5,869 nt of DNA from Candidatus Atribacteria bacterium (lineage in GTDB: Bacteria > Atribacterota > Phoenicimicrobiia > Phoenicimicrobiales > Stramentimicrobiaceae), in NCBI GenBank assembly GCA_016934875.1, contig JAFGSC010000118.1:1-5869 (forward strand), in the 5' to 3' direction. Shown piece by piece: positions 1 to 5,829 of the stretch. The translations under genes were made by a program, and so were the position numbers. Positions within the stretch are counted from its first letter, which is position 1. Every line of letters starts with the position of its first letter. The notes under the pieces are model-generated. The model did no database searches. It saw only the letters and a list, made by a program, of their open reading frames with translations, and was not told the origin of the DNA.

Positions 1-561
1 AAAAAAGGAACCGTAATTTGCCAAGTAACTATCTTTAAGGTATTGATCGGGATAGGGTGTGGTCTTCAATTTGGGTAATACGGCTGCTTCCAGGTAGGTT
101 GAATCATTCATATAATAGCAAGCATGAAGGCCTATCGCTCCGATTTTTTCCTGATTCTTGGCAAAAGAAAGGGCAGGAGGAGAAGGATTAAAATTATCCA
201 AAGGGCTAAATAGATCGGCCGAACCCCAACGTGTGATGATTTTTCCCACCCTAAGATCTAAATCCTTGATTATGTTATAAGCACTGATATATATTTCATT
301 AGGTCCTGCGATCAATGGTTTAGAATATGTTTTATTGCTTGACCTTAATATCAGGTCTCCCTCTATGAAAAGATCAGTCGATATTTCTTGAAAGTAATCC
401 ATATTCAGCGTAAGAGTTTGATTCAATTGGCTTTCGGATGGATGGTAAGAACTTTCATAAAACAATTGCTGTGACATATCAAAAGCATGGCTTGGCTGGA
501 AACAAAATAGACCCAAACAGATGATCATTGCGATGTTGATTGATGATAGCCTTAAATTCAT
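1..561 (-). CDS. Partial secreted protein, probable outer-membrane beta-barrel (DUF1302-like)
   Basis: This is the 5' part of a gene that runs off the left edge: 187 codons are open with no stop from the ATG at 561-559. Residues 1-26 form a signal peptide (NLR basic start, hydrophobic IAMIICLGLFCF, cleavage after SHA). The mature part has alternating polar and hydrophobic stretches typical of beta strands, for example TLTLNMDYFQEISTDLFIEG near residues 50-68. Residues 111-126, RWGSADLFSPLDNFNP, follow a GK at 106-107 and resemble the WGxADxxxPxDNxxP signature that I associate with DUF1302-type outer-membrane proteins, often encoded beside an MMPL pump and a LolA-like protein. The SD is GAGGTG at 573-568, five to six bases from the ATG, and the gap from the preceding gene is 22 bp, so it belongs to the operon. 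Its role as the outer-membrane part of an export route is inferred. The family call is from memory of the motif; the C-terminal half is unseen. Confidence 0.75.
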   Translation of the reverse strand, partial: MNLRLSSINIAMIICLGLFCFQPSHAFDMSQQLFYESSYHPSESQLNQTLTLNMDYFQEISTDLFIEGDLILRSSNKTYSKPLIAGPNEIYISAYNIIKDLDLRVGKIITRWGSADLFSPLDNFNPSPPALSFAKNQEKIGAIGLHACYYMNDSTYLEAAVLPKLKTTPYPDQYLKDSYLANYGSFF

Positions 562-583
562 TTATTCCACCTCATTCCTGCAA

Positions 584-1363
584 TTATATCTTTGGTTTTT
601 GTATCGTACGAATACTGAAAAAATCAGGTGACAGTTCTAAGTTATATTCAATTTCTTTAATATTCATTTTTGTTTGATGATGATCTATTAAATTTGACAG
701 CTCCATTTGCATCGGTGTGATTTTTCCGTTCTCATCCATTTGAATCTCTTTGATTTCCAGAATTTTAGTTAATTGTTCCTCTAAATTAAAAAATTCGACC
801 TTTTCCATATAAAAATGTTTTTTATTGATGTGGAGAAGGAATTTTTTATAGGAAATTTCCTGGTTATCCGGAATAACTTCGATTAAAAAATGTTGTTCTG
901 TTTCTTTCAGAAGGTTTTTCTGGTATTCTTCGCTTTGGTAATCCATACTGATATCTTCATAGGAAAAATCGGTTCCCATGAAGTTTTCTTGTTTTGTTGA
1001 ACCAGATATTCTTCTTGGTTTTTGAAAAGCTGGCATAAAAAGGTAAATCTTGTCTCCATCCTCCATGCTTAATAAAGTAACACCCTCTACTGATTTCGGT
1101 GCAAGAAATCGCATTAATAGGCTTACTTTATCATTTTCCTCTTTTTCAACCATGATTATTTCTCTCTTTTCTTCATCCCCCTTTTGATCGATCAGGATCA
1201 TTTCAGCTTGCGTTCTACTGTTTTCATAATCTACTAAGTTGTCCTTAACCGTATCCATGATCTGGTCGGCTGATAGCTGGTCTGCACTGCCGTTAAAATT
1301 TAAGTTCAACATAATCATGAGGATAAGAAATAAGCTGATAGAGAATTCTTTCATATTTTTCAT
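584..1363 (-). CDS. LolA-like outer membrane lipoprotein-sorting family protein
   Basis: This encodes a 259-aa exported periplasmic protein of the LolA-like fold (the group annotated as outer membrane lipoprotein-sorting protein). A signal peptide covers about residues 1-27 (hydrophobic FSISLFLILMIMLNLNF, cleavage near GSA). No lipobox Cys is present, so it should be soluble or peripheral. Family motifs in order are LAPKSVEGVTLL (87-98), YLFMPAFQKPRRIS (107-120) and FMGTDFSYEDI (128-138), followed by strand-rich sequence to the C-terminus. Family members are thought to bind lipid or lipoprotein acyl chains in a half-barrel, and those next to RND exporters probably accept cargo from the pump. 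The start at 1363 is favoured over Met4 because a perfect AAGGAGG at 1377-1371 sits seven bases upstream. The ATG overlaps the exporter's TGA (ATGA, 1363-1360), implying translational coupling. It is not a canonical LolA: no LolB or LolCDE is visible here. The family call is secure; the cargo is unknown. Confidence 0.88.
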   Translation of the reverse strand: MKNMKEFSISLFLILMIMLNLNFNGSADQLSADQIMDTVKDNLVDYENSRTQAEMILIDQKGDEEKREIIMVEKEENDKVSLLMRFLAPKSVEGVTLLSMEDGDKIYLFMPAFQKPRRISGSTKQENFMGTDFSYEDISMDYQSEEYQKNLLKETEQHFLIEVIPDNQEISYKKFLLHINKKHFYMEKVEFFNLEEQLTKILEIKEIQMDENGKITPMQMELSNLIDHHQTKMNIKEIEYNLELSPDFFSIRTIQKPKI

Positions 1364-4143
1364 CGATTTTCCTCCTTGAATTTTGCAAAGCGTAATAAAA
1401 GGGGTAACAATAATAGTGTATAAACTACACTAATTAACATAACACTGCCAATCAGACTGGCAAATTCTGAAATCATTTTTATTTCTGAGAGGGCTAAAAC
1501 GAATGCCCCGGCTGCTACCGATAAGGAATTGAAGATAATTGCCCTACCTGTACCGGTTAGGGTAATTCTTATTGCCTTGATGGAGTCATTATTTTTAATC
1601 AGCTCCTGTTTATAGCGGTTGATAAAATGAATCGTGTAATCAATTCCTGCTCCAATGGCAATGCTGGCAACCATCATCGTACCTATATTCAGCGATATTT
1701 TTGCCATACCCATTATACCAAAAGCAGTTAAGATGGTAAAAATAATTGGGATCATGCCAATCAAGCCAATCTGTATGGATCCAAACTGTAAGATGAGCAA
1801 TAGGCACACAAAAATAAAAGCTGCAAGCATACTCTTGATTTGCCCCTGATAAACACTGTTATTTACCTCATTCGTAATAACTGGAATTCCGGTAAGCCGA
1901 TAAGAGAATTGGGTATCTCCCAGTTGATCAGGAATATAAACAACATCATCAGTTAAATACCATAAGTAATCAGCATCCTCTTGATTTAGCGGTTTATTGA
2001 GGAGTTTTTCTATTTCGTCTCGGGCGACTGAAATTCTTTCACGTTCTTCGGCAATAGCAATAGAACTTTGAATAACATTCTTTAAATATTCAGCATCTTC
2101 AACTGAAATGTCAAATTCTCGAATTAGATTTTCTATGAATGACATTTCTTCGGGATAGTCTTCAAGATAATTTAAAATCATTGGTTGAATTTCTGTACTG
2201 GATATACCAAAATCCTCTAATTCCAAAGTTGATAAGTGAATGATCTGGGTAGTGAAATCTCTAGTAGGCTTAATAAAATTGCTCATTGGGAGACTAGCGA
2301 TTTGTAGCAGCTTTTCTTTTATTATTTCTCTATTTTCAATGGCCTTACCATTGGCTTGCCAGGAAGAAATAATATCTTCAACAATATAGGGGAAATAATG
2401 TTCTCTTTCTTGTTGAGATAGTTCGTTTAAATTGATTGCTTTAACTGAGTTGGGAATTGATAAGGTAAATTGTTCTACTTGACTAATGGAGCTTTCTACA
2501 GCGCTAGAGGTCATTTCATAAGAACGTATTTGTAGGATGGTACTTTGGTGTTGGTTTTCATCTGCAATCATCGAATTAAGGTAATCATTATCGCCAGAAA
2601 AGAACCAGAGGTTATCAATTTTATTGGGATTTGCCGGAATGATTCTTTTATTCTCCATAGCATCATTGAGCTGGGTTAAGAAAGTGGTAATAGAAGATGG
2701 TTGGCTTAAAGAAGGTAGGCGCCTAGCATATTTCTGGATTTTATCAATGCTTCTTAATATATAGGGGTGTTTAATATTATCTGCTTCCATATAGACATAA
2801 AGAAAATCCACTCCACCAAATTTTTCTTTGAAGTAATTGATTGTTTGGGTGATTGGATTATTTTGTCCCAATCGGTTTTCCATAGAGGAGTCAGACTCTA
2901 CCTGAAAAGAAAAAGTAATTGACAGGGCAATAGCCAATATGATAAATACGATTACTAACTTGCTTTTATTGATTACAGTTTCTCCTGTAATTTTAAGTAT
3001 CCTGGTTACAAAATCATTTGCATGATAGGAAAAATTTGCAGGCACTTTCTTGGGTATAAAATTACTAAAAATTGAACCTAAAAGAAAAATCACTAGCAAG
3101 AAAGCTAAAAAGATGCCTATAGTAGCAAAAACTCCAAATTCTGTCATAGGCCTTATAACTACAGTGGCAAGTGAAACAAAACCAGCCATCGTAGTCAGGG
3201 CACTCATTAAAATAGGGATAAACACAGATTCGATCGTTTTGCCAACAGCTTCCTGTGGCGGAAGATAGTTTCTTTCTTCATAGTAGCGACTGATAAAATG
3301 AATGCCATATGCTGTCACCAATGCAATCATCAAAACTGGAATTGCGGAAATGACAATAGTCACAGTCTTTCCTGATGATGCTATTGAACTTAACAACCAA
3401 AAAGAGGTAATTAAAGCAATTAAAATTGGTAAAATGGTCCCCTGCACACTCCTGAAGCAATAAAAAAGTATAGTCAATACCACCAGTGTGGCAATGAAGG
3501 CTAAAGATATATTGTTCAAGGCCATTTCTGTAATCTGGGTTTCCATAATTGGAAGCCCATAATACTCGATTCGTTTAATATTTGTTTTATATTGATTTAT
3601 AATGTTTTCTAGACCTTGTTTTAGCTGAAATCCGTTCACATTATCCTGCGATTCTACCATGAGCAAACCTACCTGACCGTCAGGTGATAGATAGGATCCT
3701 TTAACTAATTCGTCTCCAAGGGCAGTTATTTTTAGTTGTTGCGCTTCCTCTTTTGTTTTAGGAAAGTCCTCTACAAACTCCCTAACTTCAATACCAAAAT
3801 CAGTTGTAATAATTTTTGGCATATTTAAAAAAGAGTTTACAGATAAAACATGAGCCGATTTTTCCAATTGTTCAGCGATGGTTTTGAAATTTTGTAAATT
3901 TTCTAATTCAAACAGATCGTCATATTCCAGGGATACAAGAGTCAAATTCTCATCATATTTTCCAAACTTCTCTGATATTTCTTGGTAAAACTTAATTTCC
4001 GGATCGTTTTCAGAAAGATATTTTGTGATGTCATCTTCTACTTTTAGATTCTTAACTTGAGTAACACCTAAAAGAGTAAGAAGTACAACAAAAATAACTA
4101 TTTTCTTTGAATGCGTAACAATAAATTGAGATAGTTTCTTCAT
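1360..4143 (-). CDS. RND superfamily exporter, MMPL family (COG1033-type)
   Basis: This encodes an inner-membrane, proton-driven exporter of about 927 aa with the duplicated RND architecture. TM1 is at about 15-31, followed by an external loop to about 209, TM2-TM6 at about 211-359, TM7 at about 396-414, a second large loop to about 770, and TM8-TM12 at about 772-917. The second repeat carries GAGIDYTIHFINRY (832-845) with the membrane Asp835 expected for proton relay. The first repeat has TAYGIHFISRY (278-288) without Asp, a pattern I recall from many COG1033 proteins. The second loop is much longer than the first (about 355 against 178 residues), with a helical, charged stretch at about 585-735. 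An in-frame TTG at 4188-4186 would add 15 residues but has no SD. The ATG at 4143 has AGGAG at 4160-4156, with a longish 12-base spacer, so I prefer it. The stop overlaps the next gene. The LolA-like and barrel neighbours suggest lipid or hydrophobic-molecule export; substrate unknown. Confidence 0.93.
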   Translation of the reverse strand: MKKLSQFIVTHSKKIVIFVVLLTLLGVTQVKNLKVEDDITKYLSENDPEIKFYQEISEKFGKYDENLTLVSLEYDDLFELENLQNFKTIAEQLEKSAHVLSVNSFLNMPKIITTDFGIEVREFVEDFPKTKEEAQQLKITALGDELVKGSYLSPDGQVGLLMVESQDNVNGFQLKQGLENIINQYKTNIKRIEYYGLPIMETQITEMALNNISLAFIATLVVLTILFYCFRSVQGTILPILIALITSFWLLSSIASSGKTVTIVISAIPVLMIALVTAYGIHFISRYYEERNYLPPQEAVGKTIESVFIPILMSALTTMAGFVSLATVVIRPMTEFGVFATIGIFLAFLLVIFLLGSIFSNFIPKKVPANFSYHANDFVTRILKITGETVINKSKLVIVFIILAIALSITFSFQVESDSSMENRLGQNNPITQTINYFKEKFGGVDFLYVYMEADNIKHPYILRSIDKIQKYARRLPSLSQPSSITTFLTQLNDAMENKRIIPANPNKIDNLWFFSGDNDYLNSMIADENQHQSTILQIRSYEMTSSAVESSISQVEQFTLSIPNSVKAINLNELSQQEREHYFPYIVEDIISSWQANGKAIENREIIKEKLLQIASLPMSNFIKPTRDFTTQIIHLSTLELEDFGISSTEIQPMILNYLEDYPEEMSFIENLIREFDISVEDAEYLKNVIQSSIAIAEERERISVARDEIEKLLNKPLNQEDADYLWYLTDDVVYIPDQLGDTQFSYRLTGIPVITNEVNNSVYQGQIKSMLAAFIFVCLLLILQFGSIQIGLIGMIPIIFTILTAFGIMGMAKISLNIGTMMVASIAIGAGIDYTIHFINRYKQELIKNNDSIKAIRITLTGTGRAIIFNSLSVAAGAFVLALSEIKMISEFASLIGSVMLISVVYTLLLLPLLLRFAKFKEENR

Positions 4144-4155
4144 ATATTCATTATT

Positions 4156-4160
4156 CTCCT
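4156..4160 (-). promoter_or_regulatory. Shine-Dalgarno site deciding the exporter start
   Basis: AGGAG (reading 4160 to 4156 on the minus strand) lies 12 bases before the ATG at 4143. The upstream in-frame TTG at 4188 starts two bases after the tetR-type stop and has no purine-rich site before it. This supports the ATG, although the spacer is longer than usual. An out-of-frame ATG at 4151 closes after three codons (ATG AAT ATA TGA) and overlaps the true start. Confidence 0.6.
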
Positions 4161-4190
4161 GTATCAGTTGAATTTTAGCGTAAAGCAATA

Positions 4191-4793
4191 CTATATTTCT
4201 GGTTCGATAATGCCGTGCATGATAATTTTAGCGATCATTTCAATTACTTCTTCTGTTGAATAAGGAAATTGCGAGGTAATCTCAGGAATAGCTATAGATT
4301 GAACAGTATTAAGAATAATCAAGACAATAATATCAAGGTCAATATTTTTTCTTATCGTTCCTTCTTTTTTCCCTTCTTGTAAAAGGTCTCTCAATTCATT
4401 ATGAATCATTTTTTCTCGAAGATGAGTGATAATACTCCAAGCCCTTGGATTATTTTTACTGATTTCTTCAAATGCTTTCATATTCCATTGTGATATTTGT
4501 GATTGAACTGAAGACATGAATTGTTTGAGCACATTTGATTGATTATTACAGTGATTTTCAATGATTTGTTTAATTTTTTCGTGTAATTCCTGAAAAAAAT
4601 CATAGATGACTGATTCAAGCAGGAATTGTTTACTTTTGAATAATTGATAGATGGTCTTTTTGCTGATGTGGAGTTCCAAAGCCATTTCATCCATTGTTAC
4701 TTTAGAATAGCCAATGGTAAAGAAATACCTTCTTGCAGTAATCAATATTTTCCTTTTGGTTAATTTGTTTTTGTTTTTTGTCATATCAAGCAT
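4191..4793 (-). CDS. TetR/AcrR-family transcriptional regulator
   Basis: This encodes a 200-aa TetR-type repressor, the usual length for the family. The N-terminal DNA-binding domain is clear: RKILITARRYFFTIGYSKVT (14-33), then the helix-turn-helix MDEMALELHISKKTIYQLF (34-52), with the hallmark SKKTIYQLFKSK at 44-55. Residues about 60-195 are the all-helical ligand-binding and dimerisation domain (LREKMIHNELRDLLQEGKKEGTIR at about 125-148 is typical of AcrR-like members). It is the first gene of the leftward operon, with its stop 47 bases before the exporter ATG, so it probably represses itself and the export genes and is relieved by a small hydrophobic ligand or pump substrate. The ATG at 4793 and the one at 4784 (Met4) are both possible; neither has a recognisable SD, so translation may be weak. 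Either choice keeps the whole DNA-binding domain. Ligand and operator are not determined by sequence. Confidence 0.93.
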   Translation of the reverse strand: MLDMTKNKNKLTKRKILITARRYFFTIGYSKVTMDEMALELHISKKTIYQLFKSKQFLLESVIYDFFQELHEKIKQIIENHCNNQSNVLKQFMSSVQSQISQWNMKAFEEISKNNPRAWSIITHLREKMIHNELRDLLQEGKKEGTIRKNIDLDIIVLIILNTVQSIAIPEITSQFPYSTEEVIEMIAKIIMHGIIEPEI

Positions 4794-4830
4794 AAAATAA
4801 ATAAACTAAAGCAGTATTCATAGTTTCCCA

Positions 4831-4860
4831 ATTATAATAAGGGTTTATAGTGTATGTCAA
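4831..4860 (-). promoter_or_regulatory. Consensus sigma-70/SigA promoter of the leftward operon
   Basis: On the minus strand TTGACA (4860-4855) is followed after 18 bases by TATAAT (4836-4831), both perfect consensus hexamers. Transcription should start near 4824, giving an untranslated leader of about 30-40 bases before the regulator's ATG at 4793 or 4784. So strong a promoter upstream of a TetR gene fits a tightly repressed operon. A direct repeat (TTCATAGTTT at 4818-4827 and TTTATAGTGT at 4844-4853, 8 of 10 identical) flanks the -10 box, but I see no clear palindromic operator over the promoter itself. Confidence 0.85.
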
Positions 4861-4914
4861 GCGGGAGTTATTATTTGATAAGATTACTATAAAATTAAAA
4901 CAGAGCAATTGCCA

Positions 4915-4936
4915 TTGACCGGCTAGTACAGGTAAA
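4915..4936. promoter_or_regulatory. Imperfect 22-bp palindrome, candidate operator
   Basis: TTGACCGGCTA facing GTACAGGTAAA forms an imperfect inverted repeat: seven of eleven pairs match, and the outer TT-ACC-G / C-GGT-AA positions are nearly all paired. It is a local G+C-rich island in a very AT-rich spacer and has the size of TetR-family operators. It lies 55 bp upstream of the -35 box of the leftward promoter, which is further than a simple steric repressor site would be. The assignment to the adjacent TetR protein is inference only. Confidence 0.25.
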
Positions 4937-5064
4937 GACTTGATTCAATTGGAAAAAATAGTAAAATAGGCAAAAAATGATCTGATTCAGTGTACAATGA
5001 ATAAAGTCTTGATTTTTGTATCATTTGATTTTTTAAAGAAAACTAATTAAGAAAAGTGTTGATT
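4934..5064 (+). repeat. Three near-identical 12-mers AAAGWSTTGATT
   Basis: Three direct copies lie in the non-coding spacer: AAAGACTTGATT (4934-4945), AAAGTCTTGATT (5003-5014) and AAAGTGTTGATT (5053-5064). The outer two each differ from the middle one at a single base. Copies one and three continue identically with CAATT. A weaker fourth relative (AATGATCTGATTCA, 4976-4989) shares 10 of 14 positions. Start-to-start spacing is 69 and 50 bp. They could be binding sites of a regulator, or repeated -35-like elements (TTGATT), since each has a loosely -10-like hexamer 15-17 bases downstream. Function unknown. Confidence 0.45.
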
Positions 5065-5114
5065 CAATTAATTTTTATTTATAAATCCCATGTTATTTTT
5101 TATATTTGAAATAT

Positions 5115-5143
5115 TTTATTTTTTTGACGTTTTCGGTTATAAT
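5115..5143 (+). promoter_or_regulatory. Possible upstream promoter of the ElbB-like gene
   Basis: TATAAT at 5138-5143 is a perfect -10 box; 17 bases upstream the hexamer TTTATT (5115-5120) matches the -35 consensus at only three positions, inside a T-rich tract. A TTGACG at 5124-5129 looks attractive but is only eight bases from this -10 and cannot pair with it. Transcripts starting near 5150 would carry a leader of about 110 bases, which contains the perfect palindrome CATTTAAATG (5154-5163). Confidence 0.3.
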
Positions 5144-5165
5144 AAAGCCGTATCATTTAAATGGA

Positions 5166-5194
5166 TTTAAAGTAGTTCATTCGGAAATTATAAT
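5166..5194 (+). promoter_or_regulatory. Possible proximal promoter of the ElbB-like gene
   Basis: A second perfect TATAAT (5189-5194) has TTTAAA (5166-5171, four of six matches to TTGACA) at a 17-base spacing. Transcription would begin near 5201, about 58 bases before the ATG at 5259. The element TTCGG-(A)n-TTATAATAA occurs at both this box (5180-5196) and the upstream one (5132-5145), so the two may be related copies. Confidence 0.4.
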
Positions 5195-5258
5195 AACAAG
5201 ATAGACAAGTTAAATTTAATAGTTTGCTAATTTTTTGTACGCGGGGATTCAAGTAGTA

Positions 5259-5687
5259 ATGAAGGGTATTGGTATCGTTTTATCAGGATGTGGTGTAAAG
5301 GATAGGAGTGAGTTTCATGGAGTAAAAAATGGCCAGGGTGATTTTACGATTGAAGGAGAACATTTTACAGTTAACCAGGATGTCCAGGCAATGATTCAAA
5401 TGAACCATACTGTGGAAAAACTAATCAGGTTTATTTCTATTGCTTCTGCATCTATAGCAAAAGTACAAGGTTCCAGTTATCCAAAATTAGGCATCGATAA
5501 TGATTATTCCGCCGTTCAGATATTGGAAGAGGTGAGTGCAGAACATTTTAATTGCAAAGTTGAAGAAATTACTTTTGATACTGAGCATCATATTGTATTC
5601 ACGCCAACTTATAGGTTAAAGCTTTCTACCTCTAAGATTGCAATGGACCTAGAAAAGCTTATCAACAAAAATATTGAGGACAAATAG
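5259..5687 (+). CDS. Internally deleted ElbB-like protein (DJ-1/PfpI superfamily)
   Basis: This frame encodes 142 aa that align with the two ends of ElbB (isoprenoid biosynthesis/glyoxalase III-like protein, usually about 217 aa). MKGIGIVLSGCGVKDRSEFH (1-20) matches the family's N-terminal ILSGCGVYDGSEIH. From residue 21 on, the sequence matches roughly the second half, including ILEEVSAEHFNCKVEEITFD (88-107) against VLEEMGAEHVPCPVDDIVVD, and FTPTYRL (114-120) against TTPAYML. About 75 residues, including the PGGFG loop, are missing at codons 20-21 (near 5316-5321), with the frame kept. The FMCIAPA nucleophile elbow reads FISIASA (58-64), so the expected Cys is Ser60. It cannot be a normal DJ-1-fold enzyme. 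It is either a pseudogene or a non-catalytic remnant. The ATG at 5259 starts the family's conserved N-terminus; an upstream in-frame TTG (5235) is unlikely. The ribosome site is poor (GGGGA, 11 bases away). The comparison sequence is E. coli ElbB recalled from memory, so deletion length is approximate. Confidence 0.72.
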   Translation: MKGIGIVLSGCGVKDRSEFHGVKNGQGDFTIEGEHFTVNQDVQAMIQMNHTVEKLIRFISIASASIAKVQGSSYPKLGIDNDYSAVQILEEVSAEHFNCKVEEITFDTEHHIVFTPTYRLKLSTSKIAMDLEKLINKNIEDK

Positions 5688-5741
5688 CCAGCATAAATTA
5701 TGTTAATTCATATTCCCAATCATTTTCATAATATTTTTATT

Positions 5742-5776
5742 TTGTGAAACATTGTGATTAGACTAGCAATTCACAA
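5742..5776. repeat. TTGTGA direct repeat with facing TTCACAA
   Basis: TTGTGAA (5742-5748) and TTGTGA (5752-5757) are direct repeats exactly ten bases apart, one helical turn. TTCACAA (5770-5776) is the perfect inverse complement of the first, 21 bases away. The cluster lies 54 bases upstream of the next gene's GTG start, in the position of a promoter or operator. The half-site resembles TGTGA of CRP-type sites, but the spacing (13 or more bases) is not that of a CRP site. A loose hairpin is also possible, with no T-run after it, so it is not a terminator. Confidence 0.35.
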
Positions 5777-5829
5777 GATATCTGATCATAGATAAAAAAT
5801 TGAAAGAAAGGTTTTTAAGGAGAATCGAA

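Larger units (their letters stand above)
4861..5114. other. Non-coding divergent intergenic spacer
   Basis: This part of the spacer between the leftward operon and the rightward ElbB-like gene has no reading frame with a credible start and ribosome site on either strand and no tRNA-like fold. Besides the AAAGWSTTGATT copies and the 22-bp palindrome, it contains an 8-bp perfect palindrome GCAATTGC (4905-4912) and an inverted TTGAT/ATCA pair with six bases between (5009-5023). Base composition is strongly AT with homopolymer A and T runs. Confidence 0.6.

Noticed and set aside
418..430. 13-base exact repeat TTGATTCAATTGG shared with 4940-4952
   Set aside because: One copy lies in the coding sequence of the barrel gene. 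A 13-base match in an AT-rich window of this size is expected by chance about as often as not.
1655..1849. 64-codon open frame on the plus strand inside the exporter gene
   Set aside because: It lies antisense to conserved membrane helices of the exporter, has no ribosome site, and its Ile/Met/Pro-rich sequence is what the opposite strand of a helix-coding region gives.
3050..3268. 72-codon open frame on the plus strand inside the exporter gene
   Set aside because: Antisense shadow of exporter TM5-TM6 coding sequence without a start site or recognisable domain.
3278..3460. 60-codon minus-strand frame overlapping the exporter in another frame
   Set aside because: Wholly within the in-frame exporter TM2-TM4 region; composition and lack of an SD indicate a shadow frame.
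4478..4690. 70-codon minus-strand frame within the TetR-family gene
   Set aside because: Alternative frame of a gene whose main frame has a clear helix-turn-helix motif; no independent signals.
4853..4891. Short plus-strand frame of 12 codons starting at an ATG in the spacer
   Set aside because: It overlaps the leftward promoter, has no ribosome site and is too short to support.
5124..5143. TTGACG followed by TATAAT as a promoter
   Set aside because: The spacer is only eight bases, far too short for a sigma-70-type promoter; the TATAAT is kept with a weaker, properly spaced -35.
5692..5702. CATAA-A-TTATG as a terminator of the ElbB-like gene
   Set aside because: The one-base centre cannot form a hairpin loop, the stem is all AT but for one pair, and no T-run follows.
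5743..5775. CRP-type site TGTGA...TCACA
   Set aside because: The half-sites are 13 or 23 bases apart instead of six, so it does not fit a CRP/FNR-family dimer site.
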